64,000 nucleotides of DNA from RBG-16-66-20 sp052386675 (GTDB lineage Bacteria > Pseudomonadota > Gammaproteobacteria > Burkholderiales > SG8-39). Position numbers and translations under genes: made by a program. The notes under the pieces are model-generated. The model saw nothing but the letters and a program-made list of their open reading frames with translations, did no database searches and was not told the origin of the DNA. This document shows, piece by piece, positions 17,096 through 26,163 of the stretch. Position 1 is the stretch's first letter, and each line of letters starts with the position of its first letter. The stretch covers positions 1 to 64,000 of the forward strand of contig JBQTJX010000030.1 of the NCBI GenBank assembly GCA_052386675.1, in the 5' to 3' direction.

Positions 17096-17361
17096 AAGGG
17101 GAAACTGCCGGTGGGGTAAGACGCGGCCCCGCTCCGCACCGGTTTTGGCCGATGCGGAGGGGGCGAACCCCTACCGCGGAGGAGGAGGGAGGAGACCGCG
17201 GCGGGCGCGTACTTGAGTTCAGTACTGCGTGTCCGTACTGCAGCCTTGATTCGCGTGCCTTGAATCACATCTCGTGCTGCAGTGCGTCAAATGTACGGCT
17301 TTGCCGAAAACTATACAATAACGGCCCATAGCAAAACTCCTTTGCGTAAATTGCAATAGTC
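17096..17361. other. 266-base gap with a GC-rich stem-loop
   Basis: After the MBL gene, CCCC-G-CTCCGCA (17127-17138) can pair with TGCGGAG-GGGG (17153-17163), an 11-bp stem with one bulged G. No T run follows, so it is not a clear intrinsic terminator. The last 100 bases before the LysR start are AT-richer and probably hold its promoter, but I cannot pick out definite boxes. Confidence 0.4.
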
Positions 17362-18306
17362 ATGGCCGACTCCCTTTACGAGATGTCCGTCTTCTCCAGA
17401 GTGGTCGCTGCGGGAAGCCTCTCCGCCGCCGCCCGGGACCTGGGTATTTCCACCGCTGGCGTGAGCCGCAAGCTCGCCGCGCTGGAAGCTCGACTGGGCG
17501 TCAGGCTGCTCAATCGAACCACGCGCCGTGTTTCCCTGACCGACGAAGGCGCCAGCTATCACGAGGCGTGCAACAGGATCCTCGCCGAGATCGAGGAGGC
17601 GGACGCCGCCGCCTCAGCGCGGCTGGTCGAGCCCGAAGGTGCGCTGAAGGTCGCGCTGCCCGCGTCGTTCGGGCACCTCCATATCGCGCCGCTGGTGCCC
17701 CACTTCGCCGCCCGGTTCCCGAAGGTACGGCTCGCCCTGAGCCTGTCGGACCGCACCGTCAACGTGATCGAGGAAGGCTTCGACCTCGCCATCCGCATCG
17801 GCGAGCTGGAGGATTCGTCGCTCGCCGCACGCAAGCTCGCGCCCAACCGCCGCGTCGTCTGCGCCAGCCCCGCGTACCTCGCCCGGCACGGCGTGCCGCG
17901 CCGTCCAGAGGACCTGCAGAACCACAATTGCGTGATTACCCAGGACTTCCACATGACCTGGGAGTACCGCGACCCAGTCGGCAAGCGCAGTTCCGTGCGC
18001 GTCTCCGGCAAGTACTCCTGCGACAACTGGGAGGTCCTGCGCGAATGGGCGCTGGCGGGCCTGGGTATCGCACTCAAGTCCACCTGGGACGTGCGCAAGC
18101 AGCTGGAGGAAGGCTCGCTGGTCGCGTTGCTGCCCGGCTACGATTTCGCCACCGAGGTGGCGATCTATGCGGTCTACCCGCACCGGCGCTATCTCCCCGC
18201 CAAGACGCGGGTCTTCATCGATTTCCTGGCCGATTCCTTCGGGCCTGAGCCATACTGGGACAAGCCGGTGGCGTCCGCCCTCATGAAGAGCCCCGCCCCG
18301 GTCTAA
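17362..18306 (+). CDS. LysR-family transcriptional regulator
   Basis: 314 residues. The N-terminal winged helix-turn-helix (about 1-60) reads MSVFSRVVAAGSLSAAARDLGISTAGVSRKLAALEARLGVRLLNR in overlapping blocks typical of LysR. The effector-binding domain runs from about 90 to 295. It belongs to the CrgA/DsdC-like group by the pattern RTTRRVSLTDEGASYHE. It lies 33 bases ahead of the indolepyruvate oxidoreductase gene on the same strand, so it may control or be co-transcribed with it; most LysR targets are divergent, so this is uncertain. Confidence 0.92.
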   Translation: MADSLYEMSVFSRVVAAGSLSAAARDLGISTAGVSRKLAALEARLGVRLLNRTTRRVSLTDEGASYHEACNRILAEIEEADAAASARLVEPEGALKVALPASFGHLHIAPLVPHFAARFPKVRLALSLSDRTVNVIEEGFDLAIRIGELEDSSLAARKLAPNRRVVCASPAYLARHGVPRRPEDLQNHNCVITQDFHMTWEYRDPVGKRSSVRVSGKYSCDNWEVLREWALAGLGIALKSTWDVRKQLEEGSLVALLPGYDFATEVAIYAVYPHRRYLPAKTRVFIDFLADSFGPEPYWDKPVASALMKSPAPV

Positions 18307-18339
18307 ACTCAACGCGACTTCCCACGAGGAATCCATCGC

Positions 18340-21300
18340 ATGAACGCTCCGGCCGCACCCGCATCGCTCTCCAAAGTTTCCCTCGACGACAAATACACGC
18401 TCGGCAAGGGACGCGTGTTCCTCACCGGCACCCAGGCGCTGGTGCGCCTGCTCCTCCTGCAGCGTGAACGCGACCTGCGCGCCGGCCTGAACACCGCCGG
18501 CTTCGTTTCCGGCTACCGCGGCTCGCCGCTGGGCGGCCTCGACCAGTCGCTGTGGCGCGCGCAAAAGCACCTCGAAGCGCATCACGTGAAGTTCCAGCCC
18601 GGGGTCAATGAAGACCTCGCGGCCACCGCCATCTGGGGCACGCAGCAGGTCGGCATGTTCCCGGGTGCGAACTACGACGGCGTCTACGGCATGTGGTACG
18701 GCAAGGGGCCGGGCGTGGACCGCTGTGGCGACGTGTTCAAGCACGCCAACGCCGCGGGCACCTCGAAGACGGGCGGCGTGCTGGTGCTGGCGGGCGACGA
18801 CCACGCGGCCAAGTCCTCCACGCTGGCGCACCAGAGCGAGCACATCCTGAAGGCCTGCTGCATCCCGGTGCTCAACCCGGCCAACGTGCAGGACTACCTG
18901 GACTTCGGCCTGCACGGCTACGCCATGAGCCGCTATTCCGGCCTCTGGGTCGCCTTCAAGTGCGTCACCGACGTGGTCGAATCCGGCGCCTCGGTGATCG
19001 TGGACCCGGATCGCGTACAGGTGAAGATCCCGACCGACTTCACGCTGCCCCCGGGCGGCCTCAACATCCGCTGGCCCGACGGCATCCTGGAGCAGGAAAC
19101 GAGGCTGCTGGACTGGAAGGTCTACGCCGCCCTCGCCTACGTGCGCGCCAACGGACTGGATCGCATTGTCTGGGACAGCCCGAACGCGCGGATCGGCATC
19201 ATCACCACGGGAAAGAGCTTCGGCGACACCATGCAGGCGCTCTCGGACCTGGGCATCGACGAGGCGGCGGCGCGCGACATCGGCCTGCGCGTCTACAAGG
19301 TGGCCATGTCCTGGCCGCTGGAACCGGTGGGCGCGCGCAGGTTCGCGCAGGGGCTGGAGGAAATCCTCGTCGTCGAGGAAAAGCGGCAGCTGATCGAGTA
19401 CCAGATCAAGGAAGAGCTCTACACCTGGGAAGCGGACAAGCGCGCGCCGCGCGTCGTGGGCAAGTTCGACGACAACGGCGAATGGAGCCGCGCCGAGGGC
19501 CAGCCGGCCGGCACCTGGCTGCTGCCGGCGAACTACGAGCACAACCCGGCGATCGTCGCCCGCGCCATCGCCAAGCGGCTGGAGAAGCTGGGCCTCGCGC
19601 AGCGACTGGGCAGCCGGTTCAAGGAGCGGCTCGCCTTCCTGGATTTCAAGGACAAGGCCCTCGCCAAACCGCGCGTCACCTCCATCCGCCAGCCCTACTT
19701 CTGCTCCGGCTGCCCGCACAACACTTCCACCCGCGTGCCCGAAGGCAGCCGCGCCACCGCCGGCATCGGCTGCCACTTCATGGCGGTGTGGATGGACCGC
19801 AACACCTCCACCTTCACCCACATGGGCGCCGAGGGCGCGCCCTGGATCGGGCAGGCGCCGTTCACCAGCGAGAAGCACATCTTCGCCAACCTGGGCGACG
19901 GCACCTACTTCCACTCCGGCCTGATGGCGATCCGCGCCGCGGTGGCGGCCAAGGTCACCATGACCTACAAGATCCTCTACAACGACGCCGTGGCCATGAC
20001 CGGCGGCCAGCACCACGACGGCCCGCTCGACCCGGCGATGATTTCGCGACAGATCGCCGCCGAGGGCGTGAAGCCCATCGTGATCGTCACCGACGAGCCG
20101 GAGAAATACCCGGCCGGCACCAACTGGGCGCCGGGCATCACCATCCGCCACCGCGACGAGCTCGACGCGGTGCAGCGCGAGCTGCGCGAGCAGCCAGGCG
20201 TCTCGGCGCTCATCTACGACCAGACCTGTGCGTCGGAAAAGCGCCGCCGCCGCAAGCGCAATGCCTTCCCGGATCCGGCCAAGCGCGTCGTGATCAACGA
20301 GATGGTGTGCGAAGGCTGCGGCGACTGCAGCGCGAAATCCAACTGCCTGTCGGTGGAGCCGCTCGAAACCGAATACGGCCGCAAGCGGACCATCAACCAG
20401 TCCACCTGCAACAAGGACTATTCCTGCGTGAAGGGCTTCTGCCCCAGCTTCGTCACCGTCGAGGGCGGCCAGTTGAAGAAGGGAAAGACGGGCGCGAAAA
20501 CAGCGGACGACTTCCCGCCGTTGCCGGAGGCGACGCCGGCCTCGCTCGCCGAGCCCTGCGGCATCATCGTCACCGGCATCGGCGGCACCGGGGTCATCAC
20601 CATCGGCCAGATCCTGGGCGTGGCCGCGCACCTGGAAGGCAAGGGCGTGTCGGTGCTCGACATGTCGGGCCTGGCGCAAAAGTACGGCGCGGTGATGTCG
20701 CACGTGAAAATCGCCGCGAGCGCGGAGGAAGTCCGCGTGGCGCGCCTTGGCACCGGCGACGCGCGCCTGTTGCTCGGCTGCGACCTGGTGGTGAGCGCCA
20801 GCGCCGACGCACTGGACAAGATGCAATCGGGCCGTACCAAGGCGGTGGTGAATGCCACCACCTCGCCCACCGCGGAGTTCGTCAAGAACCCGAACTGGCA
20901 GCTGCCGGGCAGCGACCTGACGCACGACATCGGCGAGGCCTGCGGCGCGGGCAACGCGCAGTTCGTGCCGGCGGCCGAACTCGCCACCGCGCTCATGGGC
21001 GATTCCATCGCCACCAACATGTTCATGCTGGGCTACGCCTGGCAGCGAGGCTGGGTGCCGCTGGCGCGCGAATCCATCGAGCGCGCCATCGAGCTGAACG
21101 GCGTCGCGGTGGCCTTCAACCTGCAGTCCTTCGTCTGGGGCCGGCGCGCCGCGGTGGACCTGGAGCGGGTGCGCCGAGTGGCGACACCGGCTTCGGTGAT
21201 CCCGATCGAGAAGCACCTTTCGCGAAATCTTGACGAGTTGCTTGAGCGCCGGTCGGCATACCTGACGGACTATCAGGACGCGGCCTACGCCGCGCGCTAC

Positions 21301-21876
21301 CGGGCGCTGGTCGAGCAGGTCAGGAAGGAGGAATCCGCGAAGACCGGCGCCTCGAAGCTGGCCGAGGCGGTGGCTCGCTACTACGCCAAGCTGCTCGCCT
21401 ACAAGGACGAGTACGAAGTGGCGCGGCTGCACAGCGACGGCGCGCTGCGCAGGAAGATCGAGGGCCTGTTCGAGGGAGACTACAAGCTGGTATTCCACCT
21501 CGCGCCGCCGCTGCTCGCGAAGCCCGACCCGCGCACGGGCGAACCGGCGAAGATGGCCTTCGGACCCTGGATGATGACCGCCTTCGGGCTGCTGGCAAAG
21601 CTGAAAGGCCTGCGCGGCACTTGGCTAGACCTGTTCGGCCGCACCGAGGAGCGGCGCATGGAACGCGCGCTGATCGGGGAGTACGAGGACACGGTGAAGG
21701 CGCTGCTGCAGGGGCTCACGCGCGACAACCATGCGCTGGCGGTCGAGATTGCCTCGCTGCCCGAATCCATCCGCGGCTACGGCCACATCAAGGCGAAGAG
21801 CGTGCAGGAGGCTCGCGCGAAGCGCGAAGGCCTGCTGGCGCGCTACCAGGCCGCGCCGGTCCGCGCCGCGGCGTGA
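18340..21876 (+). CDS. Indolepyruvate ferredoxin oxidoreductase, fused alpha-gamma type
   Basis: 1178 residues, the large fused form found in proteobacteria. It decarboxylates aryl (or branched) 2-oxo acids to acyl-CoA, passing electrons to ferredoxin. N-terminal pyrophosphate-domain block GFVSGYRGSPLGGLDQ near 50. TPP-binding domain around 440-600 (CSGCPHNTS, GIGCHFMAVWMD). Cysteine-rich 4Fe-4S region near 645-705 (CEGCGDCSAKSNC, then CVKGFCPS). Gamma domain from about 725 (GIGGTGVITIGQILG). GAGGAA precedes the ATG. It agrees with aromatic amino acid catabolism elsewhere in the window. Confidence 0.93.
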   Translation: MNAPAAPASLSKVSLDDKYTLGKGRVFLTGTQALVRLLLLQRERDLRAGLNTAGFVSGYRGSPLGGLDQSLWRAQKHLEAHHVKFQPGVNEDLAATAIWGTQQVGMFPGANYDGVYGMWYGKGPGVDRCGDVFKHANAAGTSKTGGVLVLAGDDHAAKSSTLAHQSEHILKACCIPVLNPANVQDYLDFGLHGYAMSRYSGLWVAFKCVTDVVESGASVIVDPDRVQVKIPTDFTLPPGGLNIRWPDGILEQETRLLDWKVYAALAYVRANGLDRIVWDSPNARIGIITTGKSFGDTMQALSDLGIDEAAARDIGLRVYKVAMSWPLEPVGARRFAQGLEEILVVEEKRQLIEYQIKEELYTWEADKRAPRVVGKFDDNGEWSRAEGQPAGTWLLPANYEHNPAIVARAIAKRLEKLGLAQRLGSRFKERLAFLDFKDKALAKPRVTSIRQPYFCSGCPHNTSTRVPEGSRATAGIGCHFMAVWMDRNTSTFTHMGAEGAPWIGQAPFTSEKHIFANLGDGTYFHSGLMAIRAAVAAKVTMTYKILYNDAVAMTGGQHHDGPLDPAMISRQIAAEGVKPIVIVTDEPEKYPAGTNWAPGITIRHRDELDAVQRELREQPGVSALIYDQTCASEKRRRRKRNAFPDPAKRVVINEMVCEGCGDCSAKSNCLSVEPLETEYGRKRTINQSTCNKDYSCVKGFCPSFVTVEGGQLKKGKTGAKTADDFPPLPEATPASLAEPCGIIVTGIGGTGVITIGQILGVAAHLEGKGVSVLDMSGLAQKYGAVMSHVKIAASAEEVRVARLGTGDARLLLGCDLVVSASADALDKMQSGRTKAVVNATTSPTAEFVKNPNWQLPGSDLTHDIGEACGAGNAQFVPAAELATALMGDSIATNMFMLGYAWQRGWVPLARESIERAIELNGVAVAFNLQSFVWGRRAAVDLERVRRVATPASVIPIEKHLSRNLDELLERRSAYLTDYQDAAYAARYRALVEQVRKEESAKTGASKLAEAVARYYAKLLAYKDEYEVARLHSDGALRRKIEGLFEGDYKLVFHLAPPLLAKPDPRTGEPAKMAFGPWMMTAFGLLAKLKGLRGTWLDLFGRTEERRMERALIGEYEDTVKALLQGLTRDNHALAVEIASLPESIRGYGHIKAKSVQEARAKREGLLARYQAAPVRAAA

Positions 21877-22433
21877 CGCGCAAGGTCCTTGCCACGCTGC
21901 TGGCCGCGGCGCTGGCTGTGGCGCCCGCGCTGCGCGCGCAGGAAGGCGAACCTCGAGTGCTGGAAGTCGAGGACCAGCCGCGCATCGAGTACCGGCTGCG
22001 CACCCACCCGGCGAACGCCCACGTGCTGACGCCGGCCGTGGCGCTGTCCCCCGATTCCGCGCTCAACGCCGCGAAACTGCTCAATCTGCACCTGTCCACC
22101 GGCGACCTCGAGGAGGCGGCCGTGCTCTCGACCTCGCCCAAGCGCCGCTTCGAGGTGCTGCGGGACTACCGCGAAGCGGTGGGCACGGAAGAATTCAAGC
22201 GTGTGTTCGCGCAGTACTTCGATCCGGCGAACCGGCTGCTGGCCGAAGTCGCCATCGACCGGCACCGGCTGCTGATCTGGGAGCTGAGGGGGGCGGCGGG
22301 CCAGCCTTCGCACCTCGCCGGCCAGTATTTCATCGAGGTGGACGGCAAATACCTGCTGAACGACGTTCCCAGCCCGGCACGTGCGCAATTGCGCCGCGTG
22401 CTGGAGGCCTACCGCTCCGGAAGGCTGCCGTAG
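21873..22433 (+). CDS. Small exported protein of unknown function
   Basis: 186 residues from a GTG overlapping the previous stop (GTGA). A Sec signal peptide (VLATLLAAALAVAPALRAQ) is followed by a soluble domain with no motif I recognise. Segments such as LLNLHLSTGDLEEAAVLS and EEFKRVFAQYFDPANRLLAEV suggest a mostly helical start and a beta-rich end (LLIWELRG, GQYFIEVDGKYLLNDVPS). The coupling to the oxidoreductase gene suggests co-expression but not a shared function. Confidence 0.7.
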   Translation: MTRKVLATLLAAALAVAPALRAQEGEPRVLEVEDQPRIEYRLRTHPANAHVLTPAVALSPDSALNAAKLLNLHLSTGDLEEAAVLSTSPKRRFEVLRDYREAVGTEEFKRVFAQYFDPANRLLAEVAIDRHRLLIWELRGAAGQPSHLAGQYFIEVDGKYLLNDVPSPARAQLRRVLEAYRSGRLP

Positions 22434-22436
22434 AAA

Positions 22437-23150
22437 TCAGACCTTTACGCGGAAGGGCGTGAAGTCGGTGTCGCGGTCGTAGTAATCCTCGTTTTCCGCG
22501 CGCTTCAGGAACGCCACGATGCGGTAGGTCACCGGGGTCATCACGATTTCCCAGCCGGTCTTCAGCAGGTACTGCGCCATCGCCACCTTGAGGATGTCCT
22601 CGGTGGCCCAGATGCCGTAGAAGGCGATGAAGTAGAACATCGACGAATCCACCAGCTCGCCCACCACGGTTGAGCCGATGGTGCGAGTCCACAGCCACTT
22701 GCCCGCGGTCCAGATCTTCATCTTCGCCATCACGTAGCTGTTGACGAAGCTGCCGCACCAGAACGCGATCATCGAGCCGAGCGCGATGCGCCAGGCATTG
22801 CCGAACACCGCTTCCAGCGCCGGCTGGTAGCTCTTCATGTACTCGGAGGGGCCTGGCGGCAGGTTGACCACCACGAAAGACATGAACGAGGCGAAGGCGA
22901 GCGCGCCGAAGCCGATCCAGATCACGCGGCGGTCGCGCCCGTAGCCGTAGACCTCGGTCAGGATGTCGCCGAAGATGTACGAGATCGGGAAGAACAGCAC
23001 GCCGGCGCCGAAGGGCACCTGGCCGATCAACGGCAGGTCCACCACCGCCTGCTTCGCCGCGCCGATGAAGTTGGAGCAGATGAGCACAGTGACGAACGCC
23101 ACCATGACCACGTCGTAGTAGCGGTAGCTGCGGGGCGGACGGGTGTCCAC
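22437..23150 (-). CDS. yhhQ: Queuosine precursor transporter (YhhQ/VUT family)
   Basis: 237 residues from a GTG at 23150, 4 bases after the upstream stop; the longer ORF to 23351 reads another gene out of frame. Six predicted membrane helices and the family motif FGDILTEVYGYGRDRRVIW. YhhQ proteins import 7-cyano-7-deazaguanine (preQ0) or preQ1 for queuosine synthesis. C-terminal helices contain VGELVDSSMFYFIAFYG, also typical. It shares strand with the carboxymuconolactone-decarboxylase-like gene but no functional link is evident. Confidence 0.88.
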   Translation of the reverse strand: MDTRPPRSYRYYDVVMVAFVTVLICSNFIGAAKQAVVDLPLIGQVPFGAGVLFFPISYIFGDILTEVYGYGRDRRVIWIGFGALAFASFMSFVVVNLPPGPSEYMKSYQPALEAVFGNAWRIALGSMIAFWCGSFVNSYVMAKMKIWTAGKWLWTRTIGSTVVGELVDSSMFYFIAFYGIWATEDILKVAMAQYLLKTGWEIVMTPVTYRIVAFLKRAENEDYYDRDTDFTPFRVKV

Positions 23151-23154
23151 CGAT

Positions 23155-23688
23155 TCAGCCCAGGCGGGGGGAATGCCCGCGCACGTCGGTGTCCAGCTCG
23201 ACGCGCATCGCATCCAGCATGCGCGACACCATGGCGTAGAAGGCCGCAGTGAGCGACAGCTCGACGAACTCGGCGTCGCTGAAATGCTTCTTCGCTTCGG
23301 CGTGCACCGCATCGGTGAGGTTGCAGGCCATGACGCCCTCGGTGAGCGCAAGCGCCGCGCGCTCGCGGGAATCGAACGCAGGCGATTCGCGCCAGCCCGC
23401 CAGCGCCGCGATCTGCGCCTCCGGCACCCCGGCCTTGCGCGCCATGCGCAGATGGTGCGCCCATTCGTACTCGGAGCGCGCGAGCTGCGCGGTGCGCAGG
23501 ATCATGAGTTCGCGCAAGCTTCGCGGTGTGCGGCTGTCGTGGCGGATCGAATTGGCGAACTCGGTCCAGGCGGCGACCAGCCCGGGATGGTTGCCCAGCG
23601 CGCGGTACAGGTTCACCGGTTCGCCCCAAAGTTCCTTGAGGCGCGCTTCCAGCTGCGGCGAGAAGCCGGCCATGGGGACGCGTTGCAT
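23155..23688 (-). CDS. Carboxymuconolactone decarboxylase-family protein
   Basis: 177 residues from an ATG at 23688 (alternatives 23697 and 23673). The CMD/AhpD-like helical core is recognisable in RSLRELMILRTAQLARSEYEWAHHLRMARKAGVPEAQI. Here the usual active C-x2-C is absent and EWAHH takes its place, as in the decarboxylase-like rather than the peroxidase branch. Substrate unknown. Its start lies only 18 bases from the divergent P450 start, so the two probably share control elements and pathway. Confidence 0.82.
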   Translation of the reverse strand: MQRVPMAGFSPQLEARLKELWGEPVNLYRALGNHPGLVAAWTEFANSIRHDSRTPRSLRELMILRTAQLARSEYEWAHHLRMARKAGVPEAQIAALAGWRESPAFDSRERAALALTEGVMACNLTDAVHAEAKKHFSDAEFVELSLTAAFYAMVSRMLDAMRVELDTDVRGHSPRLG

Positions 23689-23706
23689 GGGCGGCATAAT
23701 AGCCGA

Positions 23707-24930
23707 ATGGTCTCCAGCGCAATCTCCGACACCGAGGTGCGGGATTTCCAGCTGACGCGCGTGCCGCCGGGGTTCCTCGACGACCCCTATCCCTGGTATG
23801 CGGCGCTGCGCGCGCTCGATCCGATGCATGCGCTCGAAGGCGGCGGCGTGTTCCTCTCGCGCTACGACGACGCCATCGCGGTCTACCGCAATCCGCAGGC
23901 GAGTTCGGACAAGAAGGCCGAATTTGCACCAAAACTGGGCGACTCGCCGCTCTACGAGCACCACACCACCAGCCTCGTCTTCAACGATCCGCCGCTGCAC
24001 ACCCGTGTGCGCCGGATCATCATGGGCGCGGTCAACCAGCGCGCCATCGCGCGCATGGAGCGCGATGTCACGCGCCTGGTGGACGCGCTGCTTGAAGACA
24101 TGGCGGCCAGGGGCGAAGTGGACTTCATCGCCGACTTCGCCGCGCAGATTCCGATCGAGGTCATCGGCAACCTGCTCGACATTCCGAGGCCGGAGAGGAG
24201 TCCTCTGCGCGGCTGGTCGGTGGCGATCCTCACCGGCCTGGAACCGAAGCTGACGCCGGAGATGCTCGAGGGCGGCAACCGCGCGGTCACCGAGTTCATC
24301 GCCTACCTGAAGGAACTGGTGGCGGCACGGCGCCGGCAGCCGGGCGATTACGAGTCCGATGTCTTCACCCGGCTGATCCAGGGCGAGAAGGACGGCGAGA
24401 AGCTGACCGACACCGAGCTCTACCACCAGTGCATCTTCCTGCTCAACGCCGGGCACGAGACCACGACCAACCTCATCGGCAACGGGCTGTGGGCGCTCGT
24501 GAACAACCCCGGCGAGCTGGCGAAGCTGCGCGCCAACGCCAGCCTCATCCCCCCGGCAGTCGAGGAAATGCTGCGCTACGACGGCCCGATCCAGCTCAAC
24601 AACCGGCGGCTGCTCGCGCCGATGGCGCTGGGCGGCGCCGAGCTTCCGGCCGGAACCCCCATCACCATCGGCATCGGCGCGGCCAATCGCGACCCGACCC
24701 AGTTCCACGACCCGGAGCGCTTCGAGGTCGCGCGCAAACCCAACCGCCACGTCGCCTTCGGCCAGGGCGACCACGTCTGCGTCGGCATGAACGTCGCGCG
24801 CATGGAGGGTCGCATCGCCTTCTCGCGGCTGCTGGCGCGGTTTCCAAGGATAGAGCTTGCGGGACAACCCGAGCGCGACCGGCGCGTGCGCTTCCGGGGC
24901 TTTCGCCGGCTGCCGGTGCGGGTGGGTTGA
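23707..24930 (+). CDS. Cytochrome P450
   Basis: 407 residues, a soluble bacterial class I P450. I-helix oxygen-activation motif AGHETT near 250, K-helix ExxR as EEML-R near 285, and the haem loop FGQGDHVCVG with the haem-ligating Cys358. It would hydroxylate a hydrophobic substrate and needs a ferredoxin and reductase not encoded nearby. The neighbours (CMD protein, two acyl-CoA dehydrogenases, enoyl-CoA hydratase) suggest a terpenoid, steroid or fatty-acid-like substrate, by inference only. Confidence 0.93.
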   Translation: MVSSAISDTEVRDFQLTRVPPGFLDDPYPWYAALRALDPMHALEGGGVFLSRYDDAIAVYRNPQASSDKKAEFAPKLGDSPLYEHHTTSLVFNDPPLHTRVRRIIMGAVNQRAIARMERDVTRLVDALLEDMAARGEVDFIADFAAQIPIEVIGNLLDIPRPERSPLRGWSVAILTGLEPKLTPEMLEGGNRAVTEFIAYLKELVAARRRQPGDYESDVFTRLIQGEKDGEKLTDTELYHQCIFLLNAGHETTTNLIGNGLWALVNNPGELAKLRANASLIPPAVEEMLRYDGPIQLNNRRLLAPMALGGAELPAGTPITIGIGAANRDPTQFHDPERFEVARKPNRHVAFGQGDHVCVGMNVARMEGRIAFSRLLARFPRIELAGQPERDRRVRFRGFRRLPVRVG

Positions 24931-24943
24931 GGAAGTGGCCGCG

Positions 24944-24963
24944 ATGTAACCGATCGGTTACAT
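24944..24963. promoter_or_regulatory. 20-bp perfect palindrome, TetR-type operator candidate (copy A)
   Basis: ATGTAACCGATCGGTTACAT is a perfect palindrome, followed by TTTGCGC. It lies between the P450 stop and the acyl-CoA dehydrogenase start, 61 bases upstream of the latter. Two related palindromes with the same TTTTGC flank occur at 33663 and 55673. Size and symmetry suit a TetR-family dimer site; no TetR gene is in the window. Confidence 0.65.
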
Positions 24964-25023
24964 TTTGCGCCCACCCGCGGCCCCGCGGCAAACCGCTCCG
25001 TTTTTGGGGCACACTGCAACCTG

Positions 25024-26163
25024 ATGCGCTTCCACTTCCCCATCTTCGAGTTCCCCCCGCAGGCCGAGGCGCTGCGCGCCGAGGTGCGCGCCTTCGTCGC
25101 CGAAGAACTGGCCGCCGGCCGCTGGAAGAAGGGCGGCGACTTCGCCAGCAACTACGACCCCGCCTTTTCGCGCCGCCTGGGCGAGCACGGCTGGCTCGGC
25201 ATGACCTGGCCCAGGCGCTACGGCGGCCACGAGCGCTCGATGCTCGAGCGCCTGGTGGTGACCGAGGAGTTGCTCGCGGCCAGCGCCCCGGTGGCAGCGC
25301 ACTGGATCGGCGACCGGCAGAGCGGGCCGCTGCTGCTGCGCTACGGCAGCGAGGCGCAGCGCGCCGAGTTCCTGCCGCGCATCGCAAACGGCGAGATTTT
25401 CTTCTCCATCGGCATGAGCGAGCCGGATTCGGGCTCCGACCTCGCATCGGTGCGCACGCGCGCGACGAAGGTGGACGGAGGCTGGACGATCACCGGGCGC
25501 AAGGTGTGGACCACCTTCGCGCACCGCAACCACTTTGCCATCGTGCTTGCGCGCACCGGAGACCCAGGCGCGCAGCGCCACGCCGGCCTGTCGCAGTTCA
25601 TCGTCGACCTGAAGTCGCCGCAGGTGAAGGCGCGGCCCATCGTCAACATGGCGGGGCAGGAGGAGTTCAATGAGGTGGTGTTCGACGATGCCTTCGTCCC
25701 CGACGAGCGCCTGGTCGGCGAGCCAGGCAACGGCTGGACGCAGGTGACGAGCGAACTCGCCTTCGAGAGGAGTGGCCCGGAGCGGTATCTGTCCAGCATT
25801 CGCCTCGTCGAGGCAGCGCTCGCCTGCGCAAAGGAAAAGCCCACGCCGCGCGTGCGCGAGGCGCTCGGGCGCATGTCCGCGAAGCTCATGGCGCTGCGCA
25901 CCATGTCGCTCGCGGTGGCGGCCCAGCTGCAGAATGGCGAGGCGCCCAACCTGGAAGCTTCGCTCATCAAGGACCTCGGCAACGCCTTCGAGCGCGAGCA
26001 GATCGCGGTGTTCCGCGCCTTGGGCAGCGACCTGCCGCGGCGCAGCGACGACTACCTCTCGGCGCTGGCGCAGACCACGGTGTATTCGCCCTCGTGGACG
26101 CTGCGCGGCGGCACGCGCGAGATCCTGCGCGGCATCGTGGCGCGCGGGCTGGGGTTGCGATGA
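25024..26163 (+). CDS. Acyl-CoA dehydrogenase, larger subunit of a likely heteromeric pair
   Basis: 379 residues with the acyl-CoA dehydrogenase fold. N-terminal helices about 15-125, FAD/substrate strand FSIGMSEPDSGSDLASVRTRA near 120-140, and RKVWTTFAHRNHFAIV near 160. The C-terminal FAD contact RGGTREILRGIVARGLGL ends the protein. It is overlapped by a second, shorter dehydrogenase gene (ATGA), a pattern known for alpha2-beta2 enzymes acting on steroid or terpenoid side chains. A palindromic operator candidate lies upstream. Confidence 0.88.
   Translation: MRFHFPIFEFPPQAEALRAEVRAFVAEELAAGRWKKGGDFASNYDPAFSRRLGEHGWLGMTWPRRYGGHERSMLERLVVTEELLAASAPVAAHWIGDRQSGPLLLRYGSEAQRAEFLPRIANGEIFFSIGMSEPDSGSDLASVRTRATKVDGGWTITGRKVWTTFAHRNHFAIVLARTGDPGAQRHAGLSQFIVDLKSPQVKARPIVNMAGQEEFNEVVFDDAFVPDERLVGEPGNGWTQVTSELAFERSGPERYLSSIRLVEAALACAKEKPTPRVREALGRMSAKLMALRTMSLAVAAQLQNGEAPNLEASLIKDLGNAFEREQIAVFRALGSDLPRRSDDYLSALAQTTVYSPSWTLRGGTREILRGIVARGLGLR

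Noticed and set aside
17127..17163. GC-rich stem-loop after the MBL gene as an intrinsic terminator
   Set aside because: There is no T tract on either side, so I list it only as a stem-loop in the gap.
17614..21498. Long open frame on the minus strand (1294 codons) opposite the indolepyruvate oxidoreductase gene
   Set aside because: It is antisense to a well-conserved gene and its translation is rich in His, Arg, Gly and Asp repeats typical of GC-rich shadow frames, with no domain.
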